Assembly (NCBI GenBank): GCA_964036665.1
Contig: OZ038532.1
Span: forward strand, 434,001-498,000
DNA: 64,000 nt
Reading direction: 5' to 3'
Source of the DNA: Gordius sp. MW1
Lineage: Eukaryota; Nematomorpha; Gordioida; Gordea; Gordiidae
The position numbers and the translations under genes were made by a program. Below, piece after piece: positions 1 to 11,589 of this stretch (its first letter is position 1; every line of letters starts with the position of its first letter). The notes beneath the pieces are model-generated. The model had not been told where the DNA came from. It saw only the letters and a program-made list of their open reading frames with translations, and did not search any database.

Positions 1-83
1 GGACAGACAACGGACGGACGGACGGACGGACACCAAAAAACGAGCCCATAAATTGCATAGCAATTCAAATTGAAAGCATTTAA

Positions 84-1232
84 TAAAACTCGGGCCTTCG
101 GCCCTCGTGGGAAGGGGGAGAAGGGAAGGGAAGAGGGGAAGGGAAGGGGGGACGACTCATCTGTACTTCGTATAAATGTATCATATTTGCTATGCAATTT
201 ATGGGCGAGAAAGGTGGGAAGGGGCGAGAATGCCTATAGGGGGGTATTAAATGCCTAATGATTAATTAATTATTTATACAAATTTTCCATTATAGGCAAA
301 ATGTAATATAGGCAAAATGTAATTTAGGCAAGGGTTAGGGTTAGATTTAGTGTTTGCATCTAGTTGCGTATTACATTAGTTTTTATGGCCTTTTGTGATT
401 ATGGGTCTAACAAACATTATATTATAAAACATCACAATGTTAAGAATTTGCAGAATTGTTGGGAGAAATTTTTTGTTGAATTTGAACAATTTTTAATTAA
501 AAAAATCAAAAATTTGGCCAATGGTCATTTTTTCTCTATTGGTCAGTACCAACAGATACTCTATAAGTCAATGATAGCCAAAAAAACGGAAAAAAAAATG
601 CTCACTTTGGCCAATGGTCATTTTTTTCCATTGGTCAGCAGCCAGCACACGGTAAAAGTGGATATAAATTCATAAGAGTAAAAAAAACGAAAAAAAAATT
701 TTCGAATCACATTTTGGCCAATGGTCATTTTTTTCCATTGGTCAGCAGCCAGGACACGGTAAAAGTGGATATAAATTCATAATAGTCAAAAAAAAACAAA
801 TAAAAAGTTTTCGAATCACATTTTGGCCAATGGTCATTTTATTCCATTGGTCAGCAGCCAGCGGACGGCCAAAAAGTTATAATAGCAATGGTAGAAACAG
901 GAACAATCATAATAGTCAAAAAAAAACGAAAAAAATAATTTCGATTCACACATTTTGGCCAATGGTCATTTTTTTCATCGGTCAGGAGCCAGCGGACGGC
1001 CAAAAAGTCATAATAGCAATGGTAGTAACAGGAACAATCATAATAGTCAAAAAAAACGAAAAAATAAACTCGGATTCACATTTTGGCCAATGGTCATTTT
1101 TTTCATTGGTCAGCAGCCAGCGGACGGCCAAAAAGTCTTATTATCAATGATAGTAACAAGAACAATCATAAGAGTCAAAAAAAACTCCGGGATTCTAACC
1201 CAAAAACTAGTTAAATTGCATAGCAATTAAAA
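84..1232 (+). repeat. 1.2 kb segmental repeat, copy 1
   Basis: Starts at AAAACTCGGGCCTTCGGCCC and ends near AACTAGTTAAATTGCATAGC. The same series of landmarks (purine tract, TATAGGCAAAATGTAAT, the TTGCATCTAGTTGCG stretch, then the ~100-130 bp array) recurs in the same order from 3045. Copies differ by small indels, so this is an old or gene-converted duplication, not an exact recent one. Confidence 0.8.
510..1190 (+). repeat. hairpin-bearing tandem array, copy 1
   Basis: Six units start with TTGGCCAATGGTCATTTT at about 513, 606, 713, 823, 953 and 1083, so the spacing is ~93-130 bp. Each unit contains CCAATGG, about 11 nt, then CCATTGG, a perfect 7-bp stem that can extend to 9 bp with one wobble. 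The second half of each unit carries CGGACGGCCAAAAAGTCATA and an A-rich tract. Confidence 0.85.
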
Positions 1233-1829
1233 GTAAACAACTTTTATTTATGTTTATTATATAATAAAATGAAACAATAATAGAACAAGCGGACGGCCAA
1301 AAAGTCATATTATCAATGGTAGTAACAGGAAAAATATATTAATTTAATTTAAAAAATAAAAAAATTTGCCCTCTCCGGGAATCGAACCAGCAATTCAGAA
1401 CGTTCGCCGGGGTTCGAACCCACATTAATAGAGGCATAGGCTTTTGTAGGGGCACAGGGACCCATATCAGTAGAGGCATAGGCCCTTGTAGTGGAGGGCA
1501 TAGGGTAATTATAGCAATTAATATCAATGTTACCCAATTCAAAAACGAATAGATATACTTATGCATTAATTTAACGTAGCAATTAAAACCCGACCCCGCC
1601 CGAAAGCGAGGGAGATAGAGATGAGGGGTGGGGCACCTCTTATGCATTAATTTCAAAAATAACACAGCGAGGGAGATAGAGATGAGGGGTGGGGCACCTC
1701 TTTCTCATGCATTAATTTAAAAAATCGATAACCTAATATACCCAATGCATATAGATAGGGAGGGTAACAGACGGACAACGGACGGACAACGGACAACCAA
1801 AAACGAGCCCATAAATTGCATAGCAATTA

Positions 1830-2000
1830 ACATAAATAAAAGTTGTTTACTTTTAATTGCTATGCATTTTAACTAGTTTTTTAGTTAGAATCCCGGAGTT
1901 TTTTTTGACTCTTATGATTGTTATTGTTACTATCATTGATAATAAGAATTTTTGGCCGTCCGCTGGCTCCTGACCGATGGAAAAAATGTCCATGGGCCAA
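1830..2000 (-). repeat. inverted copy of the array end
   Basis: Reads as the reverse complement of about 1090-1230: the AACTAGTT / GGGATTCTAAC / GACGGCCAAAAA landmarks occur in opposite order and orientation. The inversion lies directly before the 110 bp array. Confidence 0.75.
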
Positions 2001-2019
2001 AATGTGATTTAAATAAATT

Positions 2020-2528
2020 TTCATAAAATTTTTGGCATGTCTAAAAAATAAATTTTGAAATCATTAAACAGATTTTAGCCATCTATATAGAAGATTCTAC
2101 AAAGCGAAATTTCCCACCTTTTATAAATTTTTAAAAAATTTTTGGCATGTCCAAAAAATAAATTTTGAAATCATTAAACAGATTTTAGCCATCTTTATAG
2201 AATATTCTATAAAGCGAAATTTTCCACCTTTTATAGATTTTTATAAAATTTTTGGCATGTCTAAAAAATAAATTTTAAAATCATTAAACAGATTTTAGCC
2301 ATCTTTATAGAAGATTCTATAAAGCGAAATTTCCCACCTTTTATAGATTTTTATAAAATTTTTGGCATGTCTAAAAAATAAATTTTGAAATCATTAAACA
2401 GATTTTAGCCATCTTTATAGAATATTCTATAAAGCGAAATTTCCCACCTTTTATAAATTTTTATAAAATTTTTGGCATGTCTAAAAAATAATTTTTGAAA
2501 TCATTAAACGGATTTTAGCCATCTTTTT
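2020..2528 (+). repeat. 110-bp tandem repeat, about five copies
   Basis: The anchor TTTGGCATGTCTAAAAAATA recurs at 2031, 2141, 2251, 2361 and 2471, exactly every 110 bp. Each unit also carries CATTAAACAGATTTTAGCCA and AAGCGAAATTTCCCACC. Units differ by only a few bases. No coding potential. Confidence 0.92.
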
Positions 2529-3044
2529 TTCATAAATAAAACATTACTTCTATAATGCAGCATAAGCAAAGCATAATAATTAACTATAATTTACTAGAGA
2601 TTAGATTATAAAGAATAATACTTTTCATTATGACGTCACAATGGGAAAAGTTTAAACTCAGTGACGTCATGATATAACTATTTTTATTTTCTTAAATTAA
2701 AAGTTTATTACCTAAAATTGATATATTTGCTTGCCCCACCCCAAACGACCAAAACCAAACCAAAAGGTTAATAATATTATCCACCCACACCCTTTAGGTG
2801 TTTAATACACCCAAACCTAAACGCCAAAGGTCACCCCAAAACATTCACCCAGAACGCTTTAGGTCTTTTTTACAAAAACGCCAAACGCCAAAGCTCTCCC
2901 AAGAAAATTCACCTAACACTGATAAGGCTGGGTGAAAATAAACGTCAACGCTTGCAGGCGACCAATAGAAACCCTTGGTTTTTTACAACACTAGTAATTA
3001 TAGCAATTAATATCAATGTTACCCAATTCAAAAACGAATAGATA

Positions 3045-4210
3045 AAACTCGGGCCTTCGGCCCTCGTGGGAAGGGGGAGAAGGGAAGGGAAGAGGGGAAG
3101 GGAAGAGGGGAAGGGAAGGGGGGACGACTCATCTGTACTTCGTATAAATGTATCATATTTGCTATGCAATTTATGGGCGAGAAAGGTGGGAAGGGGCGAG
3201 AATGCCTATAGGGGGGTATTAAATGCCTAATGATTAATAAATTATTTATACAAATTTTCCATTATAGGCAAAATGTAATAACGGCAAAATGTAATATAGG
3301 CAAGGGTTAGATTTAGTGTTTGCATCTAGTTGCGTATTACATTAGTTTTTATGGCCTTTAGTGATTATGGGTCTAACAAACATTATATTATAAAACAACA
3401 CAATGTTAAGAATTTGCAGAATTGTTGGGAGAAATTTTTTGTTGAATTTGAACAATTTTTAATTAAAAAAATCAAAAAATTGGCCAATGGTCACTTTTTC
3501 TCTATTGGTCAGTACCCACAGATACTCTATAAGTCAATGATAGCCAAAAAAACGGAAAAAAAAATTTTCGAAACACATTTTGGCCAATGGTCATTTTTTT
3601 CCATTGGTCAGCAGCCAGGACACGGTAAAAGTGGATATAAATTCATAATAGTAAAAAAAAACGAAAAAAAAAATTTCGAATCACATTTTGGCCAATGGTC
3701 ATTTTTTTCCATTGGTCAGCAGGCAGGACACGGTAAAAGTGGATATAAATTTATAATAGTCAAAAAAAAACGAAAAAACAATTTTCGAATCACATTTTGG
3801 TCAATGGTCATTTTATTCCATTGGTCAGCAGCCTGCGGACGGCCAAAAAGTCATAATAGCAATGGTAGGAACAGGAACAATCATAATAGTCAAAAAAAAA
3901 CGAAAAAAATAATTTCGATTCACATTTTGGCCAATGGTCATTTTTTCCATTGGTCAGCAGCCAACGGACGGCCAAAAAGTCATAATAGCAATGGTAGTAA
4001 CAGGAACAATCATAATAGTAAAAAAAAAACGAACAAATAAACTCGGATTCACATTTTGGCCAATGGTCATTTTTTTCATTGGTCAGCAGCCAGCGGACGG
4101 CCAAAAAGTCTTATTATCAATGATAGTAACAAGAACAATCATAAGAGTCAAAAAAAACTCCGGGATTCTAACCCCAAAACTAGTTAAATTGCATAGCAAT
4201 TAGAAGTAAA
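3045..4210 (+). repeat. 1.2 kb segmental repeat, copy 2
   Basis: Second copy of the 84-1232 segment, about 2.96 kb downstream. Contains the same hairpin-bearing array (units near 3481, 3581, 3685, 3793, 3927, 4053), and a further partial unit pair continues to about 4450. Confidence 0.8.
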
Positions 4211-4464
4211 CATCTTTTATTTATGTTTATTATATAACATTGGTCAGCAGCCAGCGGACGGCCAAAAAGTCATAATAGCAATGGTAGAAACAGGAACAAT
4301 CATAATAGTCAAAAAAAAACGAAAAAAATAATTTCGATTCACATTTTGGCCAATGGTCATTTTTTTCATTGGTCAGCAGCCAGCGGACGGCCAAAAATTC
4401 TTATTATCAATGATAGTAACAAGAACAATCATAAGAGTCAAAAAAAACTCCGGGATTCTAACCC

Positions 4465-4712
4465 CAAAACTAGTTAAATTACATAGCAATTAAAAAGTAA
4501 ACAACTTTTATTTATGTTTATTATATAACTAGTTAAATTGCATAGCATTAAAAGTAAACAACTTTTATCTATGTTTATTATATAACAAAAACTAGTTAAA
4601 TTGCATAGCAATTAAAAGTAAACAACTTTTATTTATGCTTATTATATAACTAGTTAAATTGCATAGCAATTAAAAGTAAACAACTTTTATTTATGTTTAT
4701 ATAATAGATAAT
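4465..4712 (+). repeat. ~60-bp tandem repeat, four copies
   Basis: AACTAGTTAAATTGCATAGC followed by AAAAGTAAACAACTTTTATT recurs at about 4470, 4528, 4591 and 4649. Each unit includes the palindrome AATTGCATAGCAATT or a slightly damaged version. Confidence 0.8.
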
Positions 4713-5505
4713 TTAACAAATCTTATATATAACACAGCGAGGGAGATAGAGATGAGGGGTGGGGCACCTCTTATGCATAGCAATTAAAAATAACACAGCA
4801 AGGGAGATAGAGATGAGGGGTGGGGCACCTCTTTCTCATGCATAGCAATTAAAAATCGATAACCTAATATACCCAATGCAAATAGATAGGGTAACGGACA
4901 ACGGACAACGGACAACGGACAACCAAAAACGAGCCCATAAATTGCATAGCAATTAATACTTATGCATTAATTTAACGTAGCAATTAAAACCCGACCCCGC
5001 CCGAAAGCGAGGGAGATAGAGATGAAAGGTGGGGCACCTCTTTCTCATGCATTAATTTAAAAAATCTATATCCTAATATACCCAATTCAAATAGATAGGG
5101 AGGGTAACGGACGGACAACGGACAACCAAAAACGAGCCCATAAATTGCATAGCAATTAATAAATTTTTTTAGCAAGATGAACATATGACATTAAAGGCCA
5201 GTCACAAGCTTCTACATTCCATTGAAGGCCAATTGGGCAACATTGAATAATTGGGGGTTTGATACAATTGACAAATAATCTATCGAAATATTTTAAAGAA
5301 TTATATTATTGTTTGGTAATTGATACATAAAAATATTGATTTTCTCAAAAACTACTTTTTCCTGTAAGAATATTAAAGATGAAAATGTGCATTGTATTAA
5401 ATTTCTAGCGACTACTGAACAAATATAATATGCTTATCCTACCTTCTTTAAAGGTATCTCAAAACTTTTATTCGACAATCAATAGTAAGTAGTTATTAAA
5501 TCTTC

Positions 5506-6459
5506 TTACGTGCAATCAGGAGGATAAGGTTTTAGATCTCCAAAAGAGGCTCCGAAACATATGGTTGTCAAATTGCCACATGATCCACCACCTATCGCGC
5601 GACTTATAATTGTCGAAGCCCACTGTCTTGCTGTGCATGTTGTATTGCTTGTTGCAGGTTGTCTCGTTGTACTTTGTTCTGTTATGGTTTGGCCTGTTGT
5701 AGTTTGTGTTGTAGCCTGTGTTGTGGTTTGTGATGTGGTCTGTGTTGTGGTTTGTGGCGTTGTAGGTGGTGCAAGAGTGGATTCGTAACCTGAGCATCTA
5801 GTGGATATTCCATTGTACACTGGTGTCAATAATGTAGCTTGTGGATCCATTGAGACATCCCATATAAACACTCCGGCATATTTTTTGGTTACATATGTAA
5901 AATTGACCTGCAATATATTAGCTATATAAATTAATTGCAAAGTTTGTCAAAACAGAATAATATTATAAATGACAAATTTATTTTTTGCTAATTTTATTCT
6001 CAATGGTGGCGAATTAAAAATGTATGTTTAAAATAAAAACACTAACCCTTAGAGGTAATAATAAAAATATAGATTTGTACTTGGTCAATAATTTTTATGT
6101 AGCCATGATTAGAAATACCTTAATGTCTAAGCTTTTGGGGTTCTCATAACTGACCCATTGGTCTCCTCTAAATGCGTATGGTACAGAGGCTGCCGAATCC
6201 CGAATTTCCGACCAAGCATTTTGTTGGACCTTAAATCGATAAACACACCAATGAAAAGTTTAAAAACGTTTCGATGGTATACCTCTGCCCCTGCTATAAT
6301 ACCAGCTTGATTAAGGCCTGTAGGATGTCCATCAGTTCCAGGAGCCCCCACAAGTGTGCTAGCAGATGACAAGGTCCAAGTACGACCATGGAATGCCAAT
6401 CCAACTAACAGCTTACTTTGAGGTACCTCCAACCTTTCCCACATTTCCGCAGCGGCCAT
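5506..6459 (-). CDS. GH18 chitinase-like, 3' exons only
   Basis: Three exons joined in phase 0: 6459-6283, 6229-6119 and 5907-5506 (TAA at 5508-5506). The introns are 53 and 211 bp, all GT-AG. The encoded C-terminal half matches glycoside hydrolase family 18: KLLVGLAFHGRTWTLSS (the G-x-(P/A)-F-Y/H-GR strand), then DQWVSYENPKSLDIK and KKYAGVFIWDVSMD, the last strands of the TIM barrel. After the barrel comes a Thr/Gln-rich, mucin-like linker of about 45 residues. A Cys-containing tail ends in PYPPDCT. It is probably secreted and acts on chitin or a related glycan, with the tail as a candidate binding module. The exons carrying the N-terminal half and the catalytic DxxDxDxE motif were not found between 6460 and 12730. 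The gene is therefore either a 3' fragment, a pseudogene, or has diverged upstream exons. Family assignment is strong; integrity is unknown. Confidence 0.8.
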
Positions 6460-7299
6460 CTATTAAACAAAAGGTTCTTGCTATAAATTATATATAATTC
6501 AAATTTTACAAAACATATTCTATGTTTAATTTGATCGAGTAAATAAAGTTAGATTCGCACTATTTATTGTGTGGTGTGGTGGTTAAGTATGGCATTCCAA
6601 TTGATTCTAAGTATATTGCATTATTTTTAAAAGACTAAATTTGTTAAAATTAATAAATTTAAGGCTAAGGAATTTCTTGATATGGTTTAAACAAACATTG
6701 TAGCGCGTTCTCGCAATCCTCCCATGATTTTCAATTTATATTATTTTTGCATTGTATATTTATAAAAAAATATTTGTTGGAATTTTACTTTTTGTATTTT
6801 ATTATTTTTGCGCGAATATCACTTTAAACTTTTAGGTAACGAAACATTTAGATCCCCAAAAAAATAGTTACAAAAAAAGTGGATCTTAAAAATTTTATAA
6901 ACCCCCCCCCCTTGAAATCCTACTTACGCCTATTCAAATAGCCATAATTATTGTTGAACAACAGAATGTACTAAAACAAAACAGGCTTTATTACATCGCA
7001 CCCTTCTATTATAATGTGATAATTATCACTCACATTATAATAGATGAGATGCTATGAGCAAGCAGTTTAGAGAAACTGCTTGCTCATAGCATTTGCTCAT
7101 ATTAAACTGTTAATAAACTTATAATGCTCAGGTACACAGCTCTATACATGAGTTACTTTTTTGCTATTACCACTTCGCCTCTCGAGCATTTTATCTGATA
7201 CATCAACAGCCTCATGAGTAGAGTAGGATACACAGTGCTTGTGAGGGGGCAGAGCTCACAGTGAGCAATGCTCACTGGAGCAAATCAACATCACTAAGC
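6460..7299. other. AT-rich stretch, no gene seen
   Basis: Should hold earlier chitinase exons if the gene is intact, but I find no GH18-like coding segment. A small inverted repeat around 7015-7100 (CTCACATTATAAT region and CAAGCAGTTT / AAACTGCTTG) suggests a short foldback element. Confidence 0.4.
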
Positions 7300-7407
7300 A
7301 TGATCATTTTCTAAAATTGTAGCCATAATTTTAATAAATTTCAACAAAATTTAGGATTCAGAGGGGAGCAACCGCCACTCCCTGCCCCCCCCCTGGCTAC
7401 GCCCATG
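7300..7407. mobile_element. MITE, GGGCGTAGCCAGG family, partial
   Basis: Only one end is preserved: GGATTCAGAGGGGAGCAACC followed by CCTGGCTACGCCCATG. The same terminal sequence closes the better copies at 9304-9468, 16504-16666, 22402-22567, 51931-52106 and 58986-59148. Confidence 0.65.
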
Positions 7408-7614
7408 TATCCAATTATAAGCATTTAGGTATTTATTCTGTATCGTATAGAAGTTTTTAATTAATAAAGCAATGAATTCAAAAAAACAATTTTGATTTTT
7501 AATAAGAGACTATCATCTCTAGCATTTGCTTATCTTTAATTGCTTCGTTTCAATGGAATATTTTAAATTTTGGCGTGAAAGGAGTATGCGTGTTGCTTAA
7601 ACATTTCTCGAATA

Positions 7615-8290
7615 TTAAAATGACCTAGCAAACTCGATTTTATTTAACAAAAAGAAGCCTATCACTTCATCTTTTCTAGCATAATTCCCTCTTCCATACC
7701 TCTTTATTAAGCTAATTTTACTTCTCATTCCGATTTTTTGGAGACAAAATCATCATGTTCAAGGCAACTAACAAGGCTATCCCTCGGGCCCAGTCCTCTT
7801 CTACATGACTATACAAACCTTTCTCTGTAAATTCTCATTACTTGACGACATTTCCATCAAACTTTGGTACATTAAAAAGAATTTTTGTCTTTTCAGTCGA
7901 TGATAATTGGAGTATCCGAAAGATAACATACTTTTCTTAGATATAAAGCCATTAAGCCTCAGCAAAATTTTGAGATCGTAAGGTATTCCTTTAACCCCGA
8001 CATATGAAGTTTCTATTATTAAGGTCGTCCTAATGGAGATGTTAAATCCGTTGTAACCGTTTTAAAGGTTTTCCGACTAAATCGGCTCTATAAGTCATAT
8101 CCTAGAACGCCTAGCTCCTAATTACGCTTATTTCTTTGAAATAGTTTCTCTTAATACCTAAAATAAAATGTGCTTTACGCGCATCTAATGACTTATCCGG
8201 GTCGCCAGACACCCAAAACTTGTGATTAAACTTCCAGGCCGGGTGTAAAATATCCGGAATAAGTAATTTCAAATATAAAATAATGAGGCT
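7615..8290 (+). pseudogene. decayed non-LTR reverse transcriptase
   Basis: With frameshifts and stops, this stretch reads like the RT domain of the retrotransposon family intact at 59.9-62.8 kb. FFGDKIIM aligns with FGDSTV. QGYPSGPVLFYMTIQ aligns with QGDPLGPPLFCLGIQ. ISIKLWYIKK takes the place of the YLDD catalytic box, which is lost. Further on, LERLAPNYAYFFEIV aligns with LLKCLPSHHAFYIIK. It is an old dead copy. Confidence 0.6.
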
Positions 8291-9303
8291 CTTAAACCGA
8301 AGTTAACAATTTATAAAAGTCTTTTTCTCCGTGACACTAAATATGAGTATTATAATTCATTCATTTAAATTAAAAAATGTTTCAATTGGATTTAAAAGGA
8401 AAATTTCTCCTCAAATCGGAAAAATCCTTTTTTTGTTCTATTAAATAGATTTTTAAGAAGGGTTTAGTATAACAAAAGTTTCTTTATGTCTTAAATATAA
8501 GGGACAGAAATTGCCTATTTCTTTTATTCTAAGTCACATATAAAATAAAATCGCTTTAACACAAAAATTAAAATTTGAATTTTGAAACTACAACTCTTGA
8601 GTACGTTAATAATGGTTTATTTATAAATATAAATAGTTGAATCATAAATTTGTAACTAAACTATTAAGCGCCAAGTCGATAATAAAAGTATGTTAATATA
8701 ATGTAACAAATAATACTTGATTAAAATGTAAAATTTTATTAATCATTAATCCCCATTCATATAAATATTTTAGGCATTCTATTATTATAATTGCTCCAAT
8801 CAAAAATTTATAATTTAACCTGACAGATTACATTATATCAAATCTCTGGACAAAATGATGTTCACTGATCATTGCACACGTTTTATGAGATAGTGATTAA
8901 AAACGTTAAGTAGCCCATAATTTTAGCAACAAATTTTGTCAAATAAATGTTCTTTAACCTTTTAAAAAGGAATAGTTGATCGCTTTGACCCTTTTGAAAT
9001 AGTATGGTTTGGAGCAACGTTTTCTTACATTAACCTCTTGATATTGTTATCTTCAGGGATAAAATGATCATTTCACATATTAAATATTAGACTTGACTTG
9101 TCCTTTTTTTAAATCTACTATTTCATTCTGTAATATTTGTAGAATAATCGTAGGCGATCAATCCTTTATTTAACCAATTAACATTTAAGGGCCTAGTAAA
9201 CCTTAAGATCGCATTAAAACGACTTTCAATTCTGATTATCACAGGATTAAGGTGCTACCATGTGTAAGCAAAGTTGTAACTAAAAACTATTCTTACAATA
9301 TTT

Positions 9304-9468
9304 GCATGCGCGTAGCCAGGAAGGATTGTAACTAGAGGGGGGGGGGGCAATAATGTTTTATGGAGGAGCAAAATCATATTTTTTTATATTTAAGCCATAA
9401 TTATATTAAATTCTGGATTTAGAGGGGGGGTGACCGCTCTTTCCTGCCACCCCCTAGCTACGGCCATG
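9304..9468. mobile_element. MITE, GGGCGTAGCCAGG family
   Basis: Bounded by CATGCGCGTAGCCAGG and CCTAGCTACGGCCATG, imperfect terminal inverted repeats. The interior shares G-tracts, GGGCAATAATG, and a TTGAGCCATAATTA-like core with other copies. Too short to encode a transposase. Confidence 0.7.
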
Positions 9469-10019
9469 AATATTTGGATCACTAATAATAATCATTTATA
9501 GTCCTACACCGACCCAATTTTAAAAAATTTAGAGCTGGGAAATGGCCCAACTCGAAATCTCTTTATTTATTTGCAAAATTAGCAAAAAAGCCAAGGAAAT
9601 ATTTTTATTATACAAGTGATACTTAAGACCTTTTAAGAAGGGTTTTCCACACCAATATTTTTAATGGATTGATTTTTCGTTCAACCCATACTTAAATGAG
9701 CTGTTAAAATTCTATTCTATAGTTCAATTTAACCCCTAGTAGTAAAAAACTAATTTAGTTCTAATTTACTTGGCAAGAATAAAATCCTTAAAATTTCCCC
9801 AATTTTTGTTGTTGTAAAATAGTGGATTCAATAATAATTTAAAATTTGCTTATATACCCAAAAATTGTTATAGCATTAAAAGAATCTACCTACACTATGA
9901 AAAATGCGGGTTTATATTTGATATGCATATTCCTTTTATTTATGTCAAAAATAAACACTATTTTTGCATTTAAAGATCCTATTAATTAACTCAATATCTA
10001 GGTGTATTCAAATAGAGGA

Positions 10020-10165
10020 CATAGGGGGCAATAATGATTTAGGGAGGGGCAAGATGATACGTTTTTTTTAATTTGAACCATATATTTATGATAATTTTAA
10101 GATTTTTTTTTGGATTTAAAGGGGGACAGTCGCCTCTCCCTGCCACTCCCTTACGCCGATGCTGT
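10020..10165. mobile_element. MITE, GGGCGTAGCCAGG family, degenerate
   Basis: Contains GGGGGCAATAATGATTTAGG and the closing GCCTCTCCCTGCCACTCCC of the family. The terminal GCGTAGCC motif is eroded at both ends. Confidence 0.55.
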
Positions 10166-10170
10166 CAATT

Positions 10171-10375
10171 TGTGCTGTAAAAACGGCTGGGTTTTGCTTG
10201 TTTAACCTTTGGTTTTCGTTGACTGAACATAAACAAAGCAAAGATATTTGGTCTGTCTTTCTTAGTCGCATAAAGAGAAAAGGTTTTTTGGTCAAGCCTT
10301 AGGTCTGTTTATGTTTAGTCTACTAAAACCATAGGTCGACCAAACAAAACCACCCAGCCCTTTTTACAGCACTAC
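10171..10375. mobile_element. MITE, TGTTGTAAAAACGGCTGG family
   Basis: Terminal inverted repeats GTGCTGTAAAAACGGCTGGG and its complement ending at 10374. Inside is a second, longer palindromic zone of GGTCGACC-type sequence (TTTAGTCGACT, TTGGTCTGTTTTTCTTAGTC). Five more copies are at 20181, 20709, 20981, 22140 and 59531. Confidence 0.75.
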
Positions 10376-10403
10376 TGTCAATCCTTTGTAATTCTACTCC
10401 TAC

Positions 10404-10500
10404 ATCGTGGGTGTAGCCAGGTTTTAAATTAGGGGGTGGGGCGAAACGTTTAAAAGTTCAATCAGGGGGGGGGGGCAAAGCATAATTTTTTTTCAAATCT
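10404..10500. mobile_element. MITE, GGGCGTAGCCAGG family, partial
   Basis: Starts GTGGGTGTAGCCAGG, followed by the family's G-rich AGGGGGTGGGGCGAAACG. The distal end is not recognisable. Confidence 0.5.
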
Positions 10501-11589
10501 TAAGGGTTTTTGCATTGAAAAATTATTTTTAATCAAGAATCAAGATTTATATCGAGAAAGATGTTACGCAGCAACGTTAATAATACATTAAGTTAAGGTC
10601 TATTTTTCTAAATGTCCAAAACGTAAAAAATGCATAAAAGTTCTGAAATTCAATAAATTGTTTAAAATTGGCTTAAAGAAACAATTCTTCCATCAAATAT
10701 GAGAATGAGTTAAATTATTTTTATTCCATACATATATCTAAAGAAATTGACCACCTTAGCTTGACAGTTATTGAAAATTTTACTTTTATATTTTTATTGA
10801 GGGTTAAAGTATCATTCTTTATAACATATAAATTCAAACTCAAAGTTAATTAATAATAAGATATTATCAAATAAGGAAATTTTATTACTTTATATTTATA
10901 AGTGTTAAAATATAAATCTTAACTCGTACTAAAAGGACCACTATAGGTTTTGGCCCAAACTTCATAATAAAAATCTAATTTAATCTTAAAACCAACTAAA
11001 CATAACAAAATAAATTTTCGTCTAATTCCAACTTAAATTTGATATTATATGTAATTTTTGTATTCATTCACGTCTAATAAATTTTAAACATTTTTAAAAA
11101 TTACATAAAATTCGGTGAGTTGGGGGAAATTTTTTATAAATATTTACAAAAATAGAAGGAAAATGAAAGAAATCTTAGTTAAGGAATCACTAGGTACCAG
11201 GCAAAAGGTCATTCTATTTATCACGAGCTTACAAATTTCCTATTGAAAGCCTCAAGGTGTATTTTAGCCATAATAATTTGCATAACAACACGTACAATAT
11301 AGTTAAATGGATCGAATGGCTAAATTGATTTAGTAAAAGGTAGCTAGATTGACCTAGATAGTGTTGTTTTAAGGTGCTATAATACAGCAAAACACATTTA
11401 TTTTCCGGACTTGAGAAGTAGTATTAATATTCTATTTATGCACTTAAATTATAATTTATATATACACTTTTCCAGATACATCAGGCATATTCATAATATT
11501 CAATAACAACCCCTTTTGCACACAGGCACCATTTATGCTAATTCAGAGATCCCCCCCCCATACGTTTTACATTAATTGCCATGTAAATC

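Larger units (their letters stand above)
1..5165. repeat. satellite-like repeat block
   Basis: The first 5.2 kb consists almost entirely of repeats arranged as direct and inverted copies: a duplicated 1.2 kb segment, sub-arrays with ~100-130 bp units, a 110 bp tandem array, GGACAACGGACAAC-type short repeats, and GC-rich purine tracts near 105-155 and 3065-3125. The phrase CGAGCCCATAAATTGC followed by ATAGCAATT occurs near 43-65, 1805-1830, 4930-4955 and 5132-5157. Open frames inside are caused by repeat periodicity and encode only repeated nonsense peptides. I see no gene here. It may be a composite of mobile-element ends or a subtelomeric/satellite array; the sequence alone does not decide. 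Confidence 0.8.

Noticed and set aside
325-345. Telomere repeat (AGGGTTAGGGTTAG)
   Set aside because: Only two units, and the second copy of the segment at 3300 has just one; this is chance within the repeat, not telomeric sequence.
500-1190. CRISPR-like regular repeats
   Set aside because: Unit length is ~93-130 bp with no separate unique spacers, and the context is a eukaryotic genome.
1375-1425. tRNA-like T-arm (GGGTTCGAACCC) near GGAATCGAACC
   Set aside because: No acceptor, D or anticodon stems can be assembled around it.
3330-4040. 236-codon frame in the satellite block
   Set aside because: The peptide is the translation of tandem repeat units (repeated NGHFFSIGQ). A corresponding frame in the other copy is broken, and homologous units are open in several frames.
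5561-5788. Plus-strand Val/Cys-rich frame
   Set aside because: It is the antisense of the Thr-rich linker in the chitinase-like gene; codons for Thr/Gln reversed give Val/Cys-rich nonsense.
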